Positions 1-10,595 of a stretch of DNA of 48,127 nt are shown here, in pieces. The translations under genes and the position numbers were made by a program. Every line of letters starts with the position of its first letter. Positions within the stretch are counted from its first letter, which is position 1. The stretch covers positions 1 through 48,127 of the forward strand of contig CAZXOC010000013.1 of the NCBI GenBank assembly GCA_964642165.1. Direction: 5' to 3'. Under the pieces are notes generated by a model that was given only the letters and a program-made list of their open reading frames with translations, had not been told where the DNA came from and ran no database searches. This stretch comes from CAYRVX01 sp964642165. GTDB taxonomy: Bacteria > Planctomycetota > Phycisphaerae > SM23-33.

Positions 1-2080
1 TGGTCAACACCTACCTCGACGGGGACCGCTCCACCGGCACGCTCACGTCGCCGGCGTTCGTCATCGAGCGGAAGCACATCAACTTCCTCATCGGGGCGGG
101 GAACTTCCCGGGGAAGACGTGCATGAACCTGCTGGTCGACGGCAAGATCGCCCGCACCGCGGTCGGGCCGGCGATCAAGAACGCCAACCGGCAGGAGGTC
201 CTCGACTGGAGATCCTGGGATGTCGAGGAGTTCATCCGCAAGAAAGCGACTCTCCAGATCGTCGACAACCATACCGGCGGCTGGGGACACATCAACGTCG
301 ATCACATCGTTCAGTCCGACGAGCCGCGTAAGCCCACGTATGTCCACGCAGCGAAGGCGCCCGTATCCATGAAATCAAAGGTCCCAAAGTACACGTTCGC
401 GAACACGCTGGAAGAGCAGGAAGAGCAGCTCAAGACGAACCCGCTCCTGGCACGCTTCCGGGCATCCCGGGAGAAGCTGCTGAAAGACCCCCATCATCCG
501 CGCTACCATTTCGTCAGCCCGGAACACCGCCTGAACGACCCGGACGGGCTGTGCTTCTGGCAGGGGAGATGGCACCTGTTCTACCAGGGGTACCCGCCGG
601 AAGACCCGCGCCAGCACTGGGGGCACGCCGTCAGTACGGACCTGATCCACTGGCGCGACCTGCCCTACGCGATCTATCCCGATCCGGAGAGGGCCTGCTT
701 CTCCGGATCCAGCCTCGTCGAGGACGACCGCGTCATCGCCATGTACCACGGCACGCAGGTCGGGAGCATGGTCGCCGTGTCCAGCGATCCGCTCCTGCTG
801 AACTGGGAGAAGGTCACGGGCAAGGCCGTGATTCCCTTCCCCAAGCCCGGCGAGCCCGCCGTGCCGTATCGGATCTTCGACCCCTGCATCTGGAAGAAGG
901 ACGGGATGTACTACGCCCTGACCGCCGGAACGCTGCCCACCGGCCCCGGCGGCAAGCCCGTCCGCGCGGAGTTCCTGCACCGCTCGAAAGACCTGGCCAC
1001 ATGGGAGTACCTGCATCCGTTCCTCGAGGACGATCGGTACGGGATCGTCGGCGATGACGGGGCCTGCCCCTACTTCTGGCCGATCGGCGACCGGCACATC
1101 CTGCTGCACTACAGCCACACCAGCGGCGGGAAGTACCTGCTCGGGGACTACGACAAGAAGCGCGACAAGTTCAAGGTCACCTATGGAGACGACTTCAACT
1201 TCGGGCCTTCCGGGCCCAGCGGCGTGCACGCGCCGTCCGCGACGCCCGACGGGAAAGGCGGGGTCGTCGTCATCTTCAACATGAATCCCGGCAAGGGACA
1301 CGAGGGCTGGAACCAGATCATGTCCCTGCCCAGGCTGCTGACGCTTGCCAAGGACAACGAGATCGGTGTGATCGGAACGCAGCCCGCCGGAGGAATCGAG
1401 TCCCTTCGCTGCGATCATCAGCACCTGGAGAAGCGGACGCTCCCGGCGAACCAGGAGGTCGTGCTCGAGAAGATCAAGGGCAGCTCGATGGAGCTGATCG
1501 CGGAGATCGACTGCAAGGGATCTCAGATGATCGAGCTGGACGTTCTCCGCTCGCCCGGCAGGGANNNNNNNNNNNNNNNNNNNNNNNNNNNNNNNNNNNN
1601 NNNNNNNNNNNNNNNNNNNNNNNNNNNNNNNNNNNNNNNNNNNNNNNNNNNNNNNNNNNNNNNNACTGCAAGGGATCTCAGATGATCGAGCTGGACGTTC
1701 TCCGCTCGCCCGGCAGGGAAGAGGTCACGCGGATCATGTTCTTCCGGGGCCGAGGGTACAGACAGCGCGGGTCGCGGAGAAGGGGCCGGGCGGTCAGCAG
1801 CGCGATCTCGATCGATACGTCGCGGGCGTCCACGCTGCCCGACGCCCGCTCGCGCGCGCCGGAGACGGCGCAGGTCCTCGTGGGCCCGCGGGAGCCGCTT
1901 GCGCTCCGCGTGTTCCTCGACAGGAGCGTTGTGGAAGTGTTCGTCAACGGCAGACAGTGCGTGGCGGTACGTGTGTACCCGGGCCGCGAGGACAGCGTCG
2001 GCGTGTCGCTGCGTTCCCAGGGCACGGACGCGGTGCTGAAATCGCTCGACGCGTGGCAGATGAAGAGCATCTACGAGTGA
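1..2080 (+). CDS. GH32-like glycoside hydrolase, 5' end missing, interrupted by an artefactual N gap
   Basis: The reading frame is already open at base 3, so the true start lies upstream of the window. Collapsing the duplicated 55 bases around the N run gives about 640 continuous codons. The order is an N-terminal beta-rich segment, a five-bladed-propeller-like catalytic region opened by NDPDG (base 534, nucleophile Asp), HWGHAVSTDLIHW, an FDP version of the RDP motif near base 875, and a C-terminal sandwich with LDRSVVEVFVNG. This is the family 32 layout (invertase/levanase/inulinase clan, retaining hydrolysis of fructosides). Where the family has the acid/base Glu in an ECP motif, this protein reads GACP. 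Substrate is therefore uncertain, and fructan is only the family default. No signal peptide can be judged because the N-terminus is absent. It ends with TGA at 2078-2080. Confidence 0.85.
1510..1719. other. Scaffold gap of 100 N with a 55-bp duplicated flank
   Basis: Bases 1510-1564 and 1665-1719 are identical and bracket exactly 100 N (1565-1664). Removing one copy plus the Ns (155 bases) brings the GH32 frame before the gap into register with the frame after it. The two contigs therefore overlap by 55 bases and the gap length is a placeholder. The same 55-base pattern occurs at the second gap, which fits a fixed assembly k-mer. Confidence 0.92.
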
Positions 2081-2479
2081 GGCGGCGGGCCGTCCGGAGA
2101 ATCCCGGTTGGCACCTGCGGGCAAGAAGCGGCTCGGTCGTCCCTGAGGGGACTCCTCCGGCAGGGGGCGACCCGTTCCCGGCAGCGAACTGCTGGGCCAT
2201 TCCCACGCCGTCCCTGGCGGGACGGCCGATGTGGGTTCGCGTGCGTGCCCGTGCGCGATTCGTGAACGGCTGCAACGGGGAGGTCTGTGGCGCGACCATC
2301 AGGGGGCACGGCGCGGCCTCATCGGTGCCCGGCGTGACGGCCCGAACAGCCATTGCCCACTTCGCTTGACGTGGTTCGGGCGCGGGTTGGCCGGCGACGG
2401 GGTCGGCGCAAGGTTGTAGAATGGGGGCGGTTACGGGCTGTCGGGTCGGCGGCGCACCGGCGGGCGGCTGGAGAAGCGG
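2081..2479. other. Intergenic region with a hairpin and a possible -10
   Basis: No convincing gene is seen here. A perfect hairpin with an 8-bp stem and 4-base loop sits at 2207-2226 (GCCGTCCC / GGGACGGC). Its core, cgtccctggcgggac, also occurs in the 97-bp repeats near 44825, so it may be a dispersed REP-like unit rather than a terminator; it has no T-run. A TAGAAT hexamer at 2417-2422 is a possible -10 for the ABC operon, but no good -35 is present at the right distance. Confidence 0.5.
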
Positions 2480-3208
<729 letters not shown>

Positions 3209-5735
3209 GCGTTGGCGAACCGTCCTGCTGGTGCTGGCCGTGGCCCTGGCGACGGCGCTGACCGTCGGCGTCGCCTCGGCGATCGGCACGATGAGCCGGT
3301 CCATCGTCCACGTCGTCGGGCAGGTGACCGGGCTGGCCGACCTGCGCGTCGAGCACCGCTTCGGCGAGCGTTTCGACCGGGGCCTGCTGGAAGAGATCCG
3401 CCGCTGGCCGGAAGTCGAGCTCGCCGCGGGGCGGCTCGAAGGCGGCGTGACGCTCGAATTGAAGCGCACCGGGCGCAAGGTCACCGTGCTCCTGCGCGGC
3501 GTCGAGCCGGACATCGAGGAGCAGCTCAACCCGCGGGCCCTGGCGGCCGGGCGAATGGTCCGCTCCGGCAGCGAGGTCGTCTTCGACCAGCGCGTGCGGC
3601 GGAAGCTCGACGCCAAGGTGGGCGACGTCCTGGCCGCCACCCGCGCCGAGGCGCGCGCCGAGCTGACCGTCGTCGGCGTGCTGGAGCGCCCGAAGCTGCG
3701 CGTGCTTCAGCGCCGTCTGGCCGTGGCGCCGCTGGGGCGGGTTCAGGAGCTGGCCGGGGGCGCGGGCCTGCTGGACCGGATCGACGTACGGCTTCGCGCC
3801 GGCGCCGACGCGGAGGCGGTGGCCGCCGCCCGCCCGGCCGCCCTGCCCGCCGGCGTGGTGTTCCGCACGTCGGCGGCGGCACGGGCGGGAGTTAACCGCC
3901 ACCTGCGCTGGTCGAAGCTGCTGCTGTACGTGCTGACCGTCCTGGCGTCGCTGTCGTCGGGCTTCCTGATCCTGACGACGCTGACGACGGCCGTCACCCA
4001 GCGGACGCGGGAGATGGCCATCCTGCGGTGCATCGGGGCGAGCCGGGCGCAGCTGGCGGCCGCGCAGGTGGCGGGCGGGTCGCTGGTGGCCGTCGGCGGC
4101 GCGGCCGCGGGCACGCCGCTGGGGATCCTGGTGGCCTACGCGCTGTATTGCCGCTTCCAGGAGTTCCTGCCGGGCGGGTTCCACGTGAATCCGGGAGACG
4201 TTGCGGTGGCGGTCTCGGGCAGCCTGCTGGCCGGGCTGCTGGGCGCGTCGTATCCGGCGTTCCTGGCGGGGGCGGCCCGGCCGCTGGAGGCCCTGACCGT
4301 CCGCGCCCGCCGGCCGAAGCATCGCCACGTGCTCCTCTGCGCGGCCGCGGGGCTCGTCCTGGCGTCGGTGCAGCCGGTCGTGCAGTGCCTGCCGATCGAC
4401 GGCGAATCGGCGTTCTGGTTCTGGGCGTACGTGGGACTGCCGCTGACGTTCGCGGGCGTGTTCCTGCTGAGCGTGCCGCTGCTGGTGCTGGTGGCGCGGG
4501 GCGTGGGGCCCCTGCTCGCGCGGGGACTCGGCATGCCGGCGGCGCTGCTGCGCCAGTCGGTGCTGGCCACGCCGATGCGGCACGGCTTCACGGGCGGGAC
4601 GCTGATGGCGGGCCTGGCGCTGCTGGTGTCCATCTGGATGCAGGGGCGCAGCGCGACCGCCGGCTACCTGGACGGCCTGAAGATGCCCGACGCCTTCGTG
4701 CACAGCTTCTGGTCGCTCAGCGAGACGCAGTGGCAGGCCCTCCGGAGCGTGGAGGCCGCCACCGAGGCCTGCCCGGCGAAGATGTTCCCCGTCCGCGCGG
4801 TGGGCATGCAGCTCGGGCTGAAGGAACTCTCGCCGCCGAACACGCTGTTCGTCAGCACGGACATGCCGGCGTTCCTCGAGATGACCGACGTGGACTGGCA
4901 CGAGGGCGACCGGCGAACGGCGCTGCGCCGCCTCGAGGACGGCCGCGCGCTGCTCGTCGGGCGGGAATGGTCCGTCGCCCACGGCGTGGGTGTCGGGACG
5001 CGGCTCGCCCTCAAGACGCTCGAGGGGCCCGTCGACTTCGAGGTGGTCGGCGTGGTCGCCTCGCGGGGGCTGGACCTGGCCACCGGCTTCTTCGGCATCC
5101 AGAAGCCCTTCACCGACACGGCGATGAGCAGCGTCTTCGGCACGCGAGCCGACGCCAAGCGGTACTTCGGCGTCGAGGGCGCCAACCTCGTGCTCCTCTC
5201 GCTGCGCGAGGACGTCAGCGACAAGGAGGCGGTCCGCCAGCTCACCGCGGCCGCCCCGGGCAGCGTCGCCGGCACCAGCCGCGCCATCCGCCGGCGCGTG
5301 ACCCGGTCGCTCGACCGGCTGATGAAGGTCATGAGCTCCCTGGCGGTCGGCAGCCTGGTCCTGGCGTGCTTCGGGGTGGGCAACCTGATCGTCGCGGAGG
5401 TGGTCGCGAGGCGCTTCGAGTTCGGCGTGCTCCGCGCGGTCGGGGCGCAGCGCGGGCTGCTCGGGCGCCTCGTCGCGGGCCAGACGCTGCTCGTCGCGCT
5501 GACGGGCTGCGTCGCCGGCGTGATGCTGGGCGTGGAGGCGGTGCTCATCGAGCGGGTCTTCCACCGCCAACTGATGGGCATCGACTATGCCCTGCACGTG
5601 CCGTGGGACGTGATCGCCTGGGGAGCCCTCGCGCTGATCGGCGCGGCGCTGGTGACGGCCCTGCCGGCCGTCTTCCGCGTCATGCGCCGCTCGCCCCGCG
5701 CCCTGCTCGCCCGGCAGGAATGACCGATCCCGCCG

Positions 5736-5752
5736 CCGCCCCGGCCGGGCGG
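5736..5752. terminator. Hairpin between convergent genes
   Basis: A 6-bp GC stem (CCGCCC / GGGCGG) with a 5-base loop fills the short space between the permease stop and the stop of the opposing gene. It has no T-run, so a bidirectional terminator role rests on position alone. Confidence 0.35.
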
Positions 5753-5756
5753 TTCG

Positions 5757-7481
5757 CTACGGGCGGACCTCGATCGGCGAGACCCGCCCGCCGGCTTCCT
5801 CGACCCGGTAGAACGCCCCGGCCCGCGGCACGTCCACGGTCGCCCGCCGGCCGCCCGGGATGGTGATCCGGACGCCCTTGCGGTCGGCCAGCGGCGAGTG
5901 GGCATACAGCAGCCAGCGGCGGGCGGGCTTCTCGCCCCGGACGAGCGCGAGGCTGAAGACCGGCAGGTTGGTCTGGTGTTTCCACGGCCGGGGCGGGTCG
6001 AGGCTGGTGTCCAGCAGGAACCAGCGGTGGACCTCGGCGTACTTCTCGGGGACGGCCTCCTGGTAGGGATGGCGGTGGGCGCGGTTGGGCACGAGCCGCC
6101 CGAAGCGCCAGAACTCCTCGAGCGTCCCGCCGGCGTAGAGGCGGTCCACGGCCCGGACGGTCTGGAGCCAGTACTCCTTGACGGGCGCCAGCGGCGTGGC
6201 ATGCCCGCGGAACTCGCGGACCGCGCGGGGGCGCAGCAGCCACAGGCCGAACTGCACCCACCCCAGCGTGCGCTCGGGGGGGTAGTCCTGGCCGTCCTTG
6301 AGGTACTGGAGGGCCTTGGACTTCTTGAGCAGTTCCGGGTCGATCTTCGCGGGGTCCTTCGCGGCCCGTCCCTTCAGCCAGGCCTTGATCTCGTTGCCGT
6401 CCCAGGTGGAGATCTCGAACCAGAAGTTCGGGTTGACGCGCCAGGCCTCGTCGAGCTGGAAGATCCAGTTCATGGACTGGACCTGGGTGGACCAGACCCA
6501 GTGGTCGCGGTTGGGGCACCAGTTGTGGGTGTAGTAGGAGGGGCTGCCGCCGTCCCAGATGTGCCAGTTGGGCGAGGTCCACTCGTCGGTGATGAGGGAG
6601 TACTGCTTCCAGGCGCTCCAGCGGCCGAAATGGCTCGGCCCGAAGGCGCCGTAGCCGATGAACCGGACGTTCTTGCGCCAGGTCTCGCTGACGAGGGCGT
6701 CGCGCATGGCGCGGAACATGACGGGGTAGCGCCGCATCCATCCCCTCGCGACGACCCGGCGCTTGAACTGGTCGGAACGTCCGGCGCCGTGGGTGTCCTG
6801 GTAGCGCTTGGAGTGGCGCATCTGGTGCCAGCGGAGGTCGGGCGCCTCGTTGTTGGAGACCCACAGCACCAGCGGCGGGTCGGGGTATGCCTGCTGGAGC
6901 CACTTCATCCCCGGCGTGTCGACGTAGGCGGCGGCGGGGTCCTTCCACGGCTCGACGGCGCCGAACGGGCTGAGCTTCGGCATCCGCTGGCCGTCGGGGG
7001 TGAGCACGCCGGCCCAGCGCTCCAGCGGGCCGTCGCGGTAGGCCTTCTTGACCAGCATGGCCTCCCACTGCGTGCCGCGCATGCTGATCGGCAGCTTCAG
7101 CTCGCGGCACAGGCCGATCAGCCGCGCGTAGTAGCCCAGGAAGCGGTCGCGCTGCTTGGGGTTGTTCGGGTCGCCGCCGGGCCAGGCACACCACGGCAGG
7201 ACGTGGCTGCCGCGCTGGATCAGCTCGATCTGGTGGTCCGGCTGGAAGGTGCCCCTCACCGAGCCGACGTTCCAGTGGCTCACCAGGGGCAGTGGCCTGC
7301 CCGCCGGGCCGTTGGGCGGCCGCAGGGCCTCGCGGCGGATCACCTCGGCCGCACGCCGGGCCGCGGCCGTCGGCTCGGGAGGCACGGGGTCCGCCGCCCC
7401 CGCGCGGCCCCCGATCGCCGCGACCCCGACGGCCGCGGCCAAGCAGGGCAGCACGCCTGCTCGTACTGGCGGTCTGGCCAT
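5757..7481 (-). CDS. Secreted putative glycosidase, clan GH-A-like, family not recognised
   Basis: A 574-residue protein starting with a clear Sec signal peptide (MARPPVRAGVLPCLAAAVGV, Ala-rich cleavage region near residue 30). I do not recognise a named family. The central part is rich in Trp and Tyr and looks like a TIM barrel. LVLWVSNNEAP (Glu212) resembles the Asn-Glu acid/base pair that ends strand 4 in clan GH-A glycosidases, and NFWFEISTW (Glu356) is correctly placed for the strand-7 nucleophile. A small beta-rich C-terminal region (about 490-574) follows. It is the last gene of a three-gene minus-strand unit behind a sugar isomerase-like protein, which supports a carbohydrate role. 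Activity and substrate are inference; export is well supported. An in-frame extension upstream of 7481 lacks the signal peptide and was rejected. Confidence 0.7.
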   Translation of the reverse strand: MARPPVRAGVLPCLAAAVGVAAIGGRAGAADPVPPEPTAAARRAAEVIRREALRPPNGPAGRPLPLVSHWNVGSVRGTFQPDHQIELIQRGSHVLPWCAWPGGDPNNPKQRDRFLGYYARLIGLCRELKLPISMRGTQWEAMLVKKAYRDGPLERWAGVLTPDGQRMPKLSPFGAVEPWKDPAAAYVDTPGMKWLQQAYPDPPLVLWVSNNEAPDLRWHQMRHSKRYQDTHGAGRSDQFKRRVVARGWMRRYPVMFRAMRDALVSETWRKNVRFIGYGAFGPSHFGRWSAWKQYSLITDEWTSPNWHIWDGGSPSYYTHNWCPNRDHWVWSTQVQSMNWIFQLDEAWRVNPNFWFEISTWDGNEIKAWLKGRAAKDPAKIDPELLKKSKALQYLKDGQDYPPERTLGWVQFGLWLLRPRAVREFRGHATPLAPVKEYWLQTVRAVDRLYAGGTLEEFWRFGRLVPNRAHRHPYQEAVPEKYAEVHRWFLLDTSLDPPRPWKHQTNLPVFSLALVRGEKPARRWLLYAHSPLADRKGVRITIPGGRRATVDVPRAGAFYRVEEAGGRVSPIEVRP

Positions 7482-7543
7482 GCTGCGCTTCCTTCCTCGC
7501 CGCCGCGCGCCTCGCCGCACGGGCGGGCCGGGTCCGCGAGCGA

Positions 7544-8320
7544 TCAGGCCCCCACGCCCATGGCCTGGAGGTTGCGGAGGCTGATGGCGAGGCTCTCGAA
7601 CGGGTCGCGCTCGTAGCAGTTGTCCTGCTCGACGAGGTAGTACTCGACGCCGCCGGCCTCGCCCGCCTCGAGGATCGCCGCCCAGTTCAGGTTGCCCTCG
7701 CCGATCTCGGCCATCCGGACCTCGCGCTCGGCGCTGACGGCCATGTCCTTCAGGTGGATGACGGGGATGCGCCCCGCGCACTTGCCGAGCCACCACGCCG
7801 GGTCGCCGCCGCCGGCCTGGATCCAGTACGTGTCGATCTCCGCCTTGAGCTGCTCCGGCGGGATCGCGTCGTAGAGCGTCTCCAGCCAGGTCTTCTCACA
7901 GTCGAACTTCGCCAGCTCGTGGTTGTGGTTGTGGTAGGAGAAGTCCATCCCCTCGGCGGCGAGGCGTTCGGCCACGGGGGCCAGCTCGTCGGCGAAGCGC
8001 CGGATGCCGTCGCGGCTGCGGTACTCGCCGGGCAGCCCGCCGATGGCCGGGTGCGTGCAGCCCCACAGCTTGTGCAGCTCGATCACGCCGTCGAGGTCCT
8101 CGAGGAATCGCTGCCAGGGCAGGTGCGTGGCCGCGACGGTGAGCTGGTGGTCCCGGCAGATCTTCGCCACGTCGGCGGGCTCGACGGGCCCGAAGGCAGA
8201 GACCTGGATGGCGGTGTAGCCGATGTCGGCGACCTTCTTGAGCGTCGCCGCGACGTCCTCGATGGTCTTGGTGAACTGACGCACGGTGTAGAGCTGCGCC
8301 CCGGGGATGCCCTTGGCCAT
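7544..8320 (-). CDS. Sugar phosphate isomerase/epimerase-like TIM barrel protein
   Basis: 258 residues of the xylose isomerase-like/AP endonuclease family 2 TIM barrel. Visible family marks are GAQLYTVRQF at the first strand, DFSYHNHNHEL in mid-barrel, EIDTYWIQAGGGDP, the HLKDM segment, and a late Glu in YYLVEQD. The Glu, Asp and His residues at strand ends normally bind a divalent metal for aldose-ketose isomerisation or epimerisation of sugars and inositols. There is no signal peptide, so it is cytoplasmic. Its ATG begins one base after the TGA of the upstream membrane protein gene (TGA-C-ATG), implying translational coupling, and the secreted glycosidase-like gene follows. The exact substrate cannot be assigned. 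Confidence 0.88.
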   Translation of the reverse strand: MAKGIPGAQLYTVRQFTKTIEDVAATLKKVADIGYTAIQVSAFGPVEPADVAKICRDHQLTVAATHLPWQRFLEDLDGVIELHKLWGCTHPAIGGLPGEYRSRDGIRRFADELAPVAERLAAEGMDFSYHNHNHELAKFDCEKTWLETLYDAIPPEQLKAEIDTYWIQAGGGDPAWWLGKCAGRIPVIHLKDMAVSAEREVRMAEIGEGNLNWAAILEAGEAGGVEYYLVEQDNCYERDPFESLAISLRNLQAMGVGA

Positions 8321-8321
8321 G

Positions 8322-9368
8322 TCAGGCTCCTTCTTCCCGTTCCTCCTGGTACTCGAGGAACTTGTTTTCGTGCATGCGGCTGGCGACCCAGTACCCCAGC
8401 AGCCCCCCGCCGGCGCCGCCGGTCAGCCAGTCCAGCGGCAGCGCCTGGTAGCAGGCCGGCACCCTCATCCAGGCGCCCTGCCCGCTCTCGAGGGAGCCCG
8501 TCGCCGCCAGCACGTAGGAGGCGAGGCCCACGAGGATCGGCCCCGCCCACGCCGGCAGGCTGAAGCGCATGGGAAAGACCATGTAGGCCAGCATCGCCGC
8601 GAGGAAGCAGCCGCCGAAGACGGCGAAGAGAACCTGCCCCCGGTCGACCGACCGGGCCAGCAGCCACACCAGCGCCAGGGCGGCGGCCACCAGCAGCGCA
8701 AAACACATGCCGCGGCGAGCCATCTCGTCGCCGGGGGTCGCGCCGGATCGCCCCCGCCGCCCCGCAACCGCTCGCCCCACGATGATCCGCGCGAAGCCCC
8801 CGCCGAGGATCTTCAGCGGCAGGTCGTCGTAGGCGTCGGCGCCGTCGGCGTCCTTGCCCGCGGCGACGAAGCGGACGTACTCGCGCTGCTGGCGCTCGTC
8901 GAAGTCGCCCAGCAGGTCCCGCCAGGCCCAGCGCCCGAGCCGCCCGTCGATGGCGCGCCGCAGCCCGTGGAGCACCGCGGCCGCCGCGGCCAGGATCGCG
9001 CCGAGCAGCACGGTCTCGGCGGCCATCTGCCAGTACAGGGCGGCCAGGTCGTCCTGCCGGACCCACAGGAGCGTCCGCATCGGCCCGGAATGAAGGCTCA
9101 CGCCGCCGAGGCCGAGCAGCACGGCCGTCATCGCTCCCTCCGGGCGCGCCGTGAGCGTCGTCACGCCGCCGACGATGGTCAGGACGAGGACCGCCGCGGC
9201 CAGCACGCCCGCGTCGCGCAGCGCGCCGGTCGCCACGAAGGCCACCGCCCCGGTCGGATCGGCGGGGCGGATCAGCCGCCAGACCAGGAAGTAGGCCACG
9301 GCCAGCACGCCCGCGGCGGTGAGCTGCACCTGGAGCTTCTCGAGCCAGTGGAGGCGGCGATGCGTCAT
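8322..9368 (-). CDS. Polytopic membrane protein of unknown function
   Basis: A 348-residue protein with about seven to eight hydrophobic helices: one near residue 15-35, a cluster between 48 and 140, a cytoplasmic charged stretch (about 145-210) with DFDERQQREYVRFVAAGKD, then further helices to about 325 and a charged tail ending in EEREEGA. No family is recognised and no catalytic motif stands out. It is the first gene of the minus-strand unit that continues with the isomerase-like and glycosidase-like genes. Its ATG at 9368 lies about 110 bases from the pta start, so the two genes diverge from a compact shared promoter region. Confidence 0.75.
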   Translation of the reverse strand: MTHRRLHWLEKLQVQLTAAGVLAVAYFLVWRLIRPADPTGAVAFVATGALRDAGVLAAAVLVLTIVGGVTTLTARPEGAMTAVLLGLGGVSLHSGPMRTLLWVRQDDLAALYWQMAAETVLLGAILAAAAAVLHGLRRAIDGRLGRWAWRDLLGDFDERQQREYVRFVAAGKDADGADAYDDLPLKILGGGFARIIVGRAVAGRRGRSGATPGDEMARRGMCFALLVAAALALVWLLARSVDRGQVLFAVFGGCFLAAMLAYMVFPMRFSLPAWAGPILVGLASYVLAATGSLESGQGAWMRVPACYQALPLDWLTGGAGGGLLGYWVASRMHENKFLEYQEEREEGA

Positions 9369-9375
9369 AAGGCAC

Positions 9376-9405
9376 TCGACATCCGGGGGCTGCAGCGGCT
9401 ATGAT
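9376..9405 (+). promoter_or_regulatory. Predicted sigma-70 promoter of pta
   Basis: TCGACA at 9376-9381, 18-base spacer, TATGAT at 9400-9405. It would give a leader of about 64 bases before the ATG at 9476. It lies between divergent genes. Confidence 0.5.
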
Positions 9406-9475
9406 GCAGGGCTTATCGTGGTCCTGCCGCGTAAAGGCGGCCATCGTACCCGGAAACGCGGGCGAAGGCAAAGAA

Positions 9476-10498
9476 ATGCGCAGTGCCGTCGTTGAGGAGA
9501 TCACCGCTCGTGCCTCCCGAGCGAACAAGCGAATCATCCTCCCCGAGAGCGAGGACCCTCGCGTCCTGGCCGCGGCGGGCGAGGTCACGCGTCGCGGCTA
9601 CGCCTCCGTGTCCCTGCTGGGCGATCCGGACAAGGTCCGCGCCGCGGCGGCGGACGCCGGAATCGACCTGAGCGGCGTCGAGATCGTCGATCACCTGGCG
9701 GACCCGGCGCGCGGGCAGTACGTCCGGGCGCTCCACGAGCGCCGCAAGTCCCGCGGCATCACCCCCGACGACGCCGAGTCGCTGATCGCCCGGAGCGTCT
9801 ACTTCGCCGGCGCGATGGTCGCCGACGGGCGCGCCGACGGCATGGTCGCCGGCAGCATCTGCCCCACCAAGGACACCATCCGCAGCGCCCTGTGGAGCGT
9901 CGGGCTCGCCGAGGGCAACCGGACCGTCTCGAGCTGCTCCGTCATGCAGACCATCGTCCCGGAGGTCGGCGTGCATGGGGCCCTCGTCTTCGCCGACACC
10001 GGCGTCGTGCCCGAGCCCACCGTCGAGCAGCTCGCCGACATCGCCATCCACGCCGCCGAGGCCTGCCGCGCGCTGCTGGGCGCCGAGCCGCGAGTCGCCA
10101 TGCTGAGCTTCTCGACGAAGGGCTCGGCCTACAGCCCGTCGGTGAAGCACGTCGTCGAAGCGACGAAGCTCGCCCAGGCGAAGCGCCCGGACCTCAAGAT
10201 CGACGGCGAGCTCCAGCTCGACGCCGCCGTCGTGCCCGACGTCGCCGCGCGCAAGGGCAAGGGCGGCGAGGTCGCCGGACGCGCCAACGTGCTGATCTTC
10301 CCCAACCTCTCCTGCGGGAACATCGCCTACAAGCTCGTCGAACGCCTCGGGCGGGCGACGGCGCTGGGGCCGCTGCTCCTGGGCCTCGCCAGGCCCGTCA
10401 ACGACCTCTCCCGCGGGTGCGGCGCCGAGGACATCGTCCTGGTGACGGCCATCACCGCCGTCCAGGCTGTCGCCGTCGAGGCGGCGGCGCGGCCGTGA
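9476..10498 (+). CDS. pta: Phosphate acetyltransferase
   Basis: A 340-residue enzyme of the PTA_PTB family converting acetyl-CoA plus phosphate to acetyl phosphate plus CoA, in acetate fermentation or assimilation. Family sequence is seen throughout: IILPESEDPRVLAAAG at the start, the GRADGMVAGS segment, TKDTIRSALWSVGL, SFSTKGSA, GELQLDAAVVP, NVLIFPNLSCGNIAYKL and the C-terminal RPVNDLSRGC. Length matches the short single-domain class rather than the long enterobacterial Pta with an added N-terminal domain. The ATG at 9476 gives the conventional MRSAVVEEI start; an upstream in-frame ATG at 9401 overlaps the predicted -10 and was rejected. No acetate kinase gene is in the window. Confidence 0.93.
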   Translation: MRSAVVEEITARASRANKRIILPESEDPRVLAAAGEVTRRGYASVSLLGDPDKVRAAAADAGIDLSGVEIVDHLADPARGQYVRALHERRKSRGITPDDAESLIARSVYFAGAMVADGRADGMVAGSICPTKDTIRSALWSVGLAEGNRTVSSCSVMQTIVPEVGVHGALVFADTGVVPEPTVEQLADIAIHAAEACRALLGAEPRVAMLSFSTKGSAYSPSVKHVVEATKLAQAKRPDLKIDGELQLDAAVVPDVAARKGKGGEVAGRANVLIFPNLSCGNIAYKLVERLGRATALGPLLLGLARPVNDLSRGCGAEDIVLVTAITAVQAVAVEAAARP

Positions 10499-10527
10499 CC
10501 CGCCCCCCGGGCGCGCCCGCGGCGAGG

Positions 10528-10557
10528 TTGCCCGGAAGGCGCGGCGCGGGGTAGAAT
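10528..10557 (+). promoter_or_regulatory. Predicted promoter of the MBL-fold lipoprotein gene
   Basis: TTGCCC at 10528-10533, 18-base spacer, TAGAAT at 10552-10557, followed 38 bases later by the ATG at 10596. The same TAGAAT hexamer occurs upstream of the ABC ATPase gene. Confidence 0.45.
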
Positions 10558-10595
10558 GCCGCGGCACGACGAGGCGCGGAACAAGGGGTGCGCTC

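Noticed and set aside
4028..5866. 612-codon plus-strand frame inside the permease gene
   Set aside because: It is a shifted frame of the FtsX permease with Arg/Gly/Pro-rich composition and no motifs.
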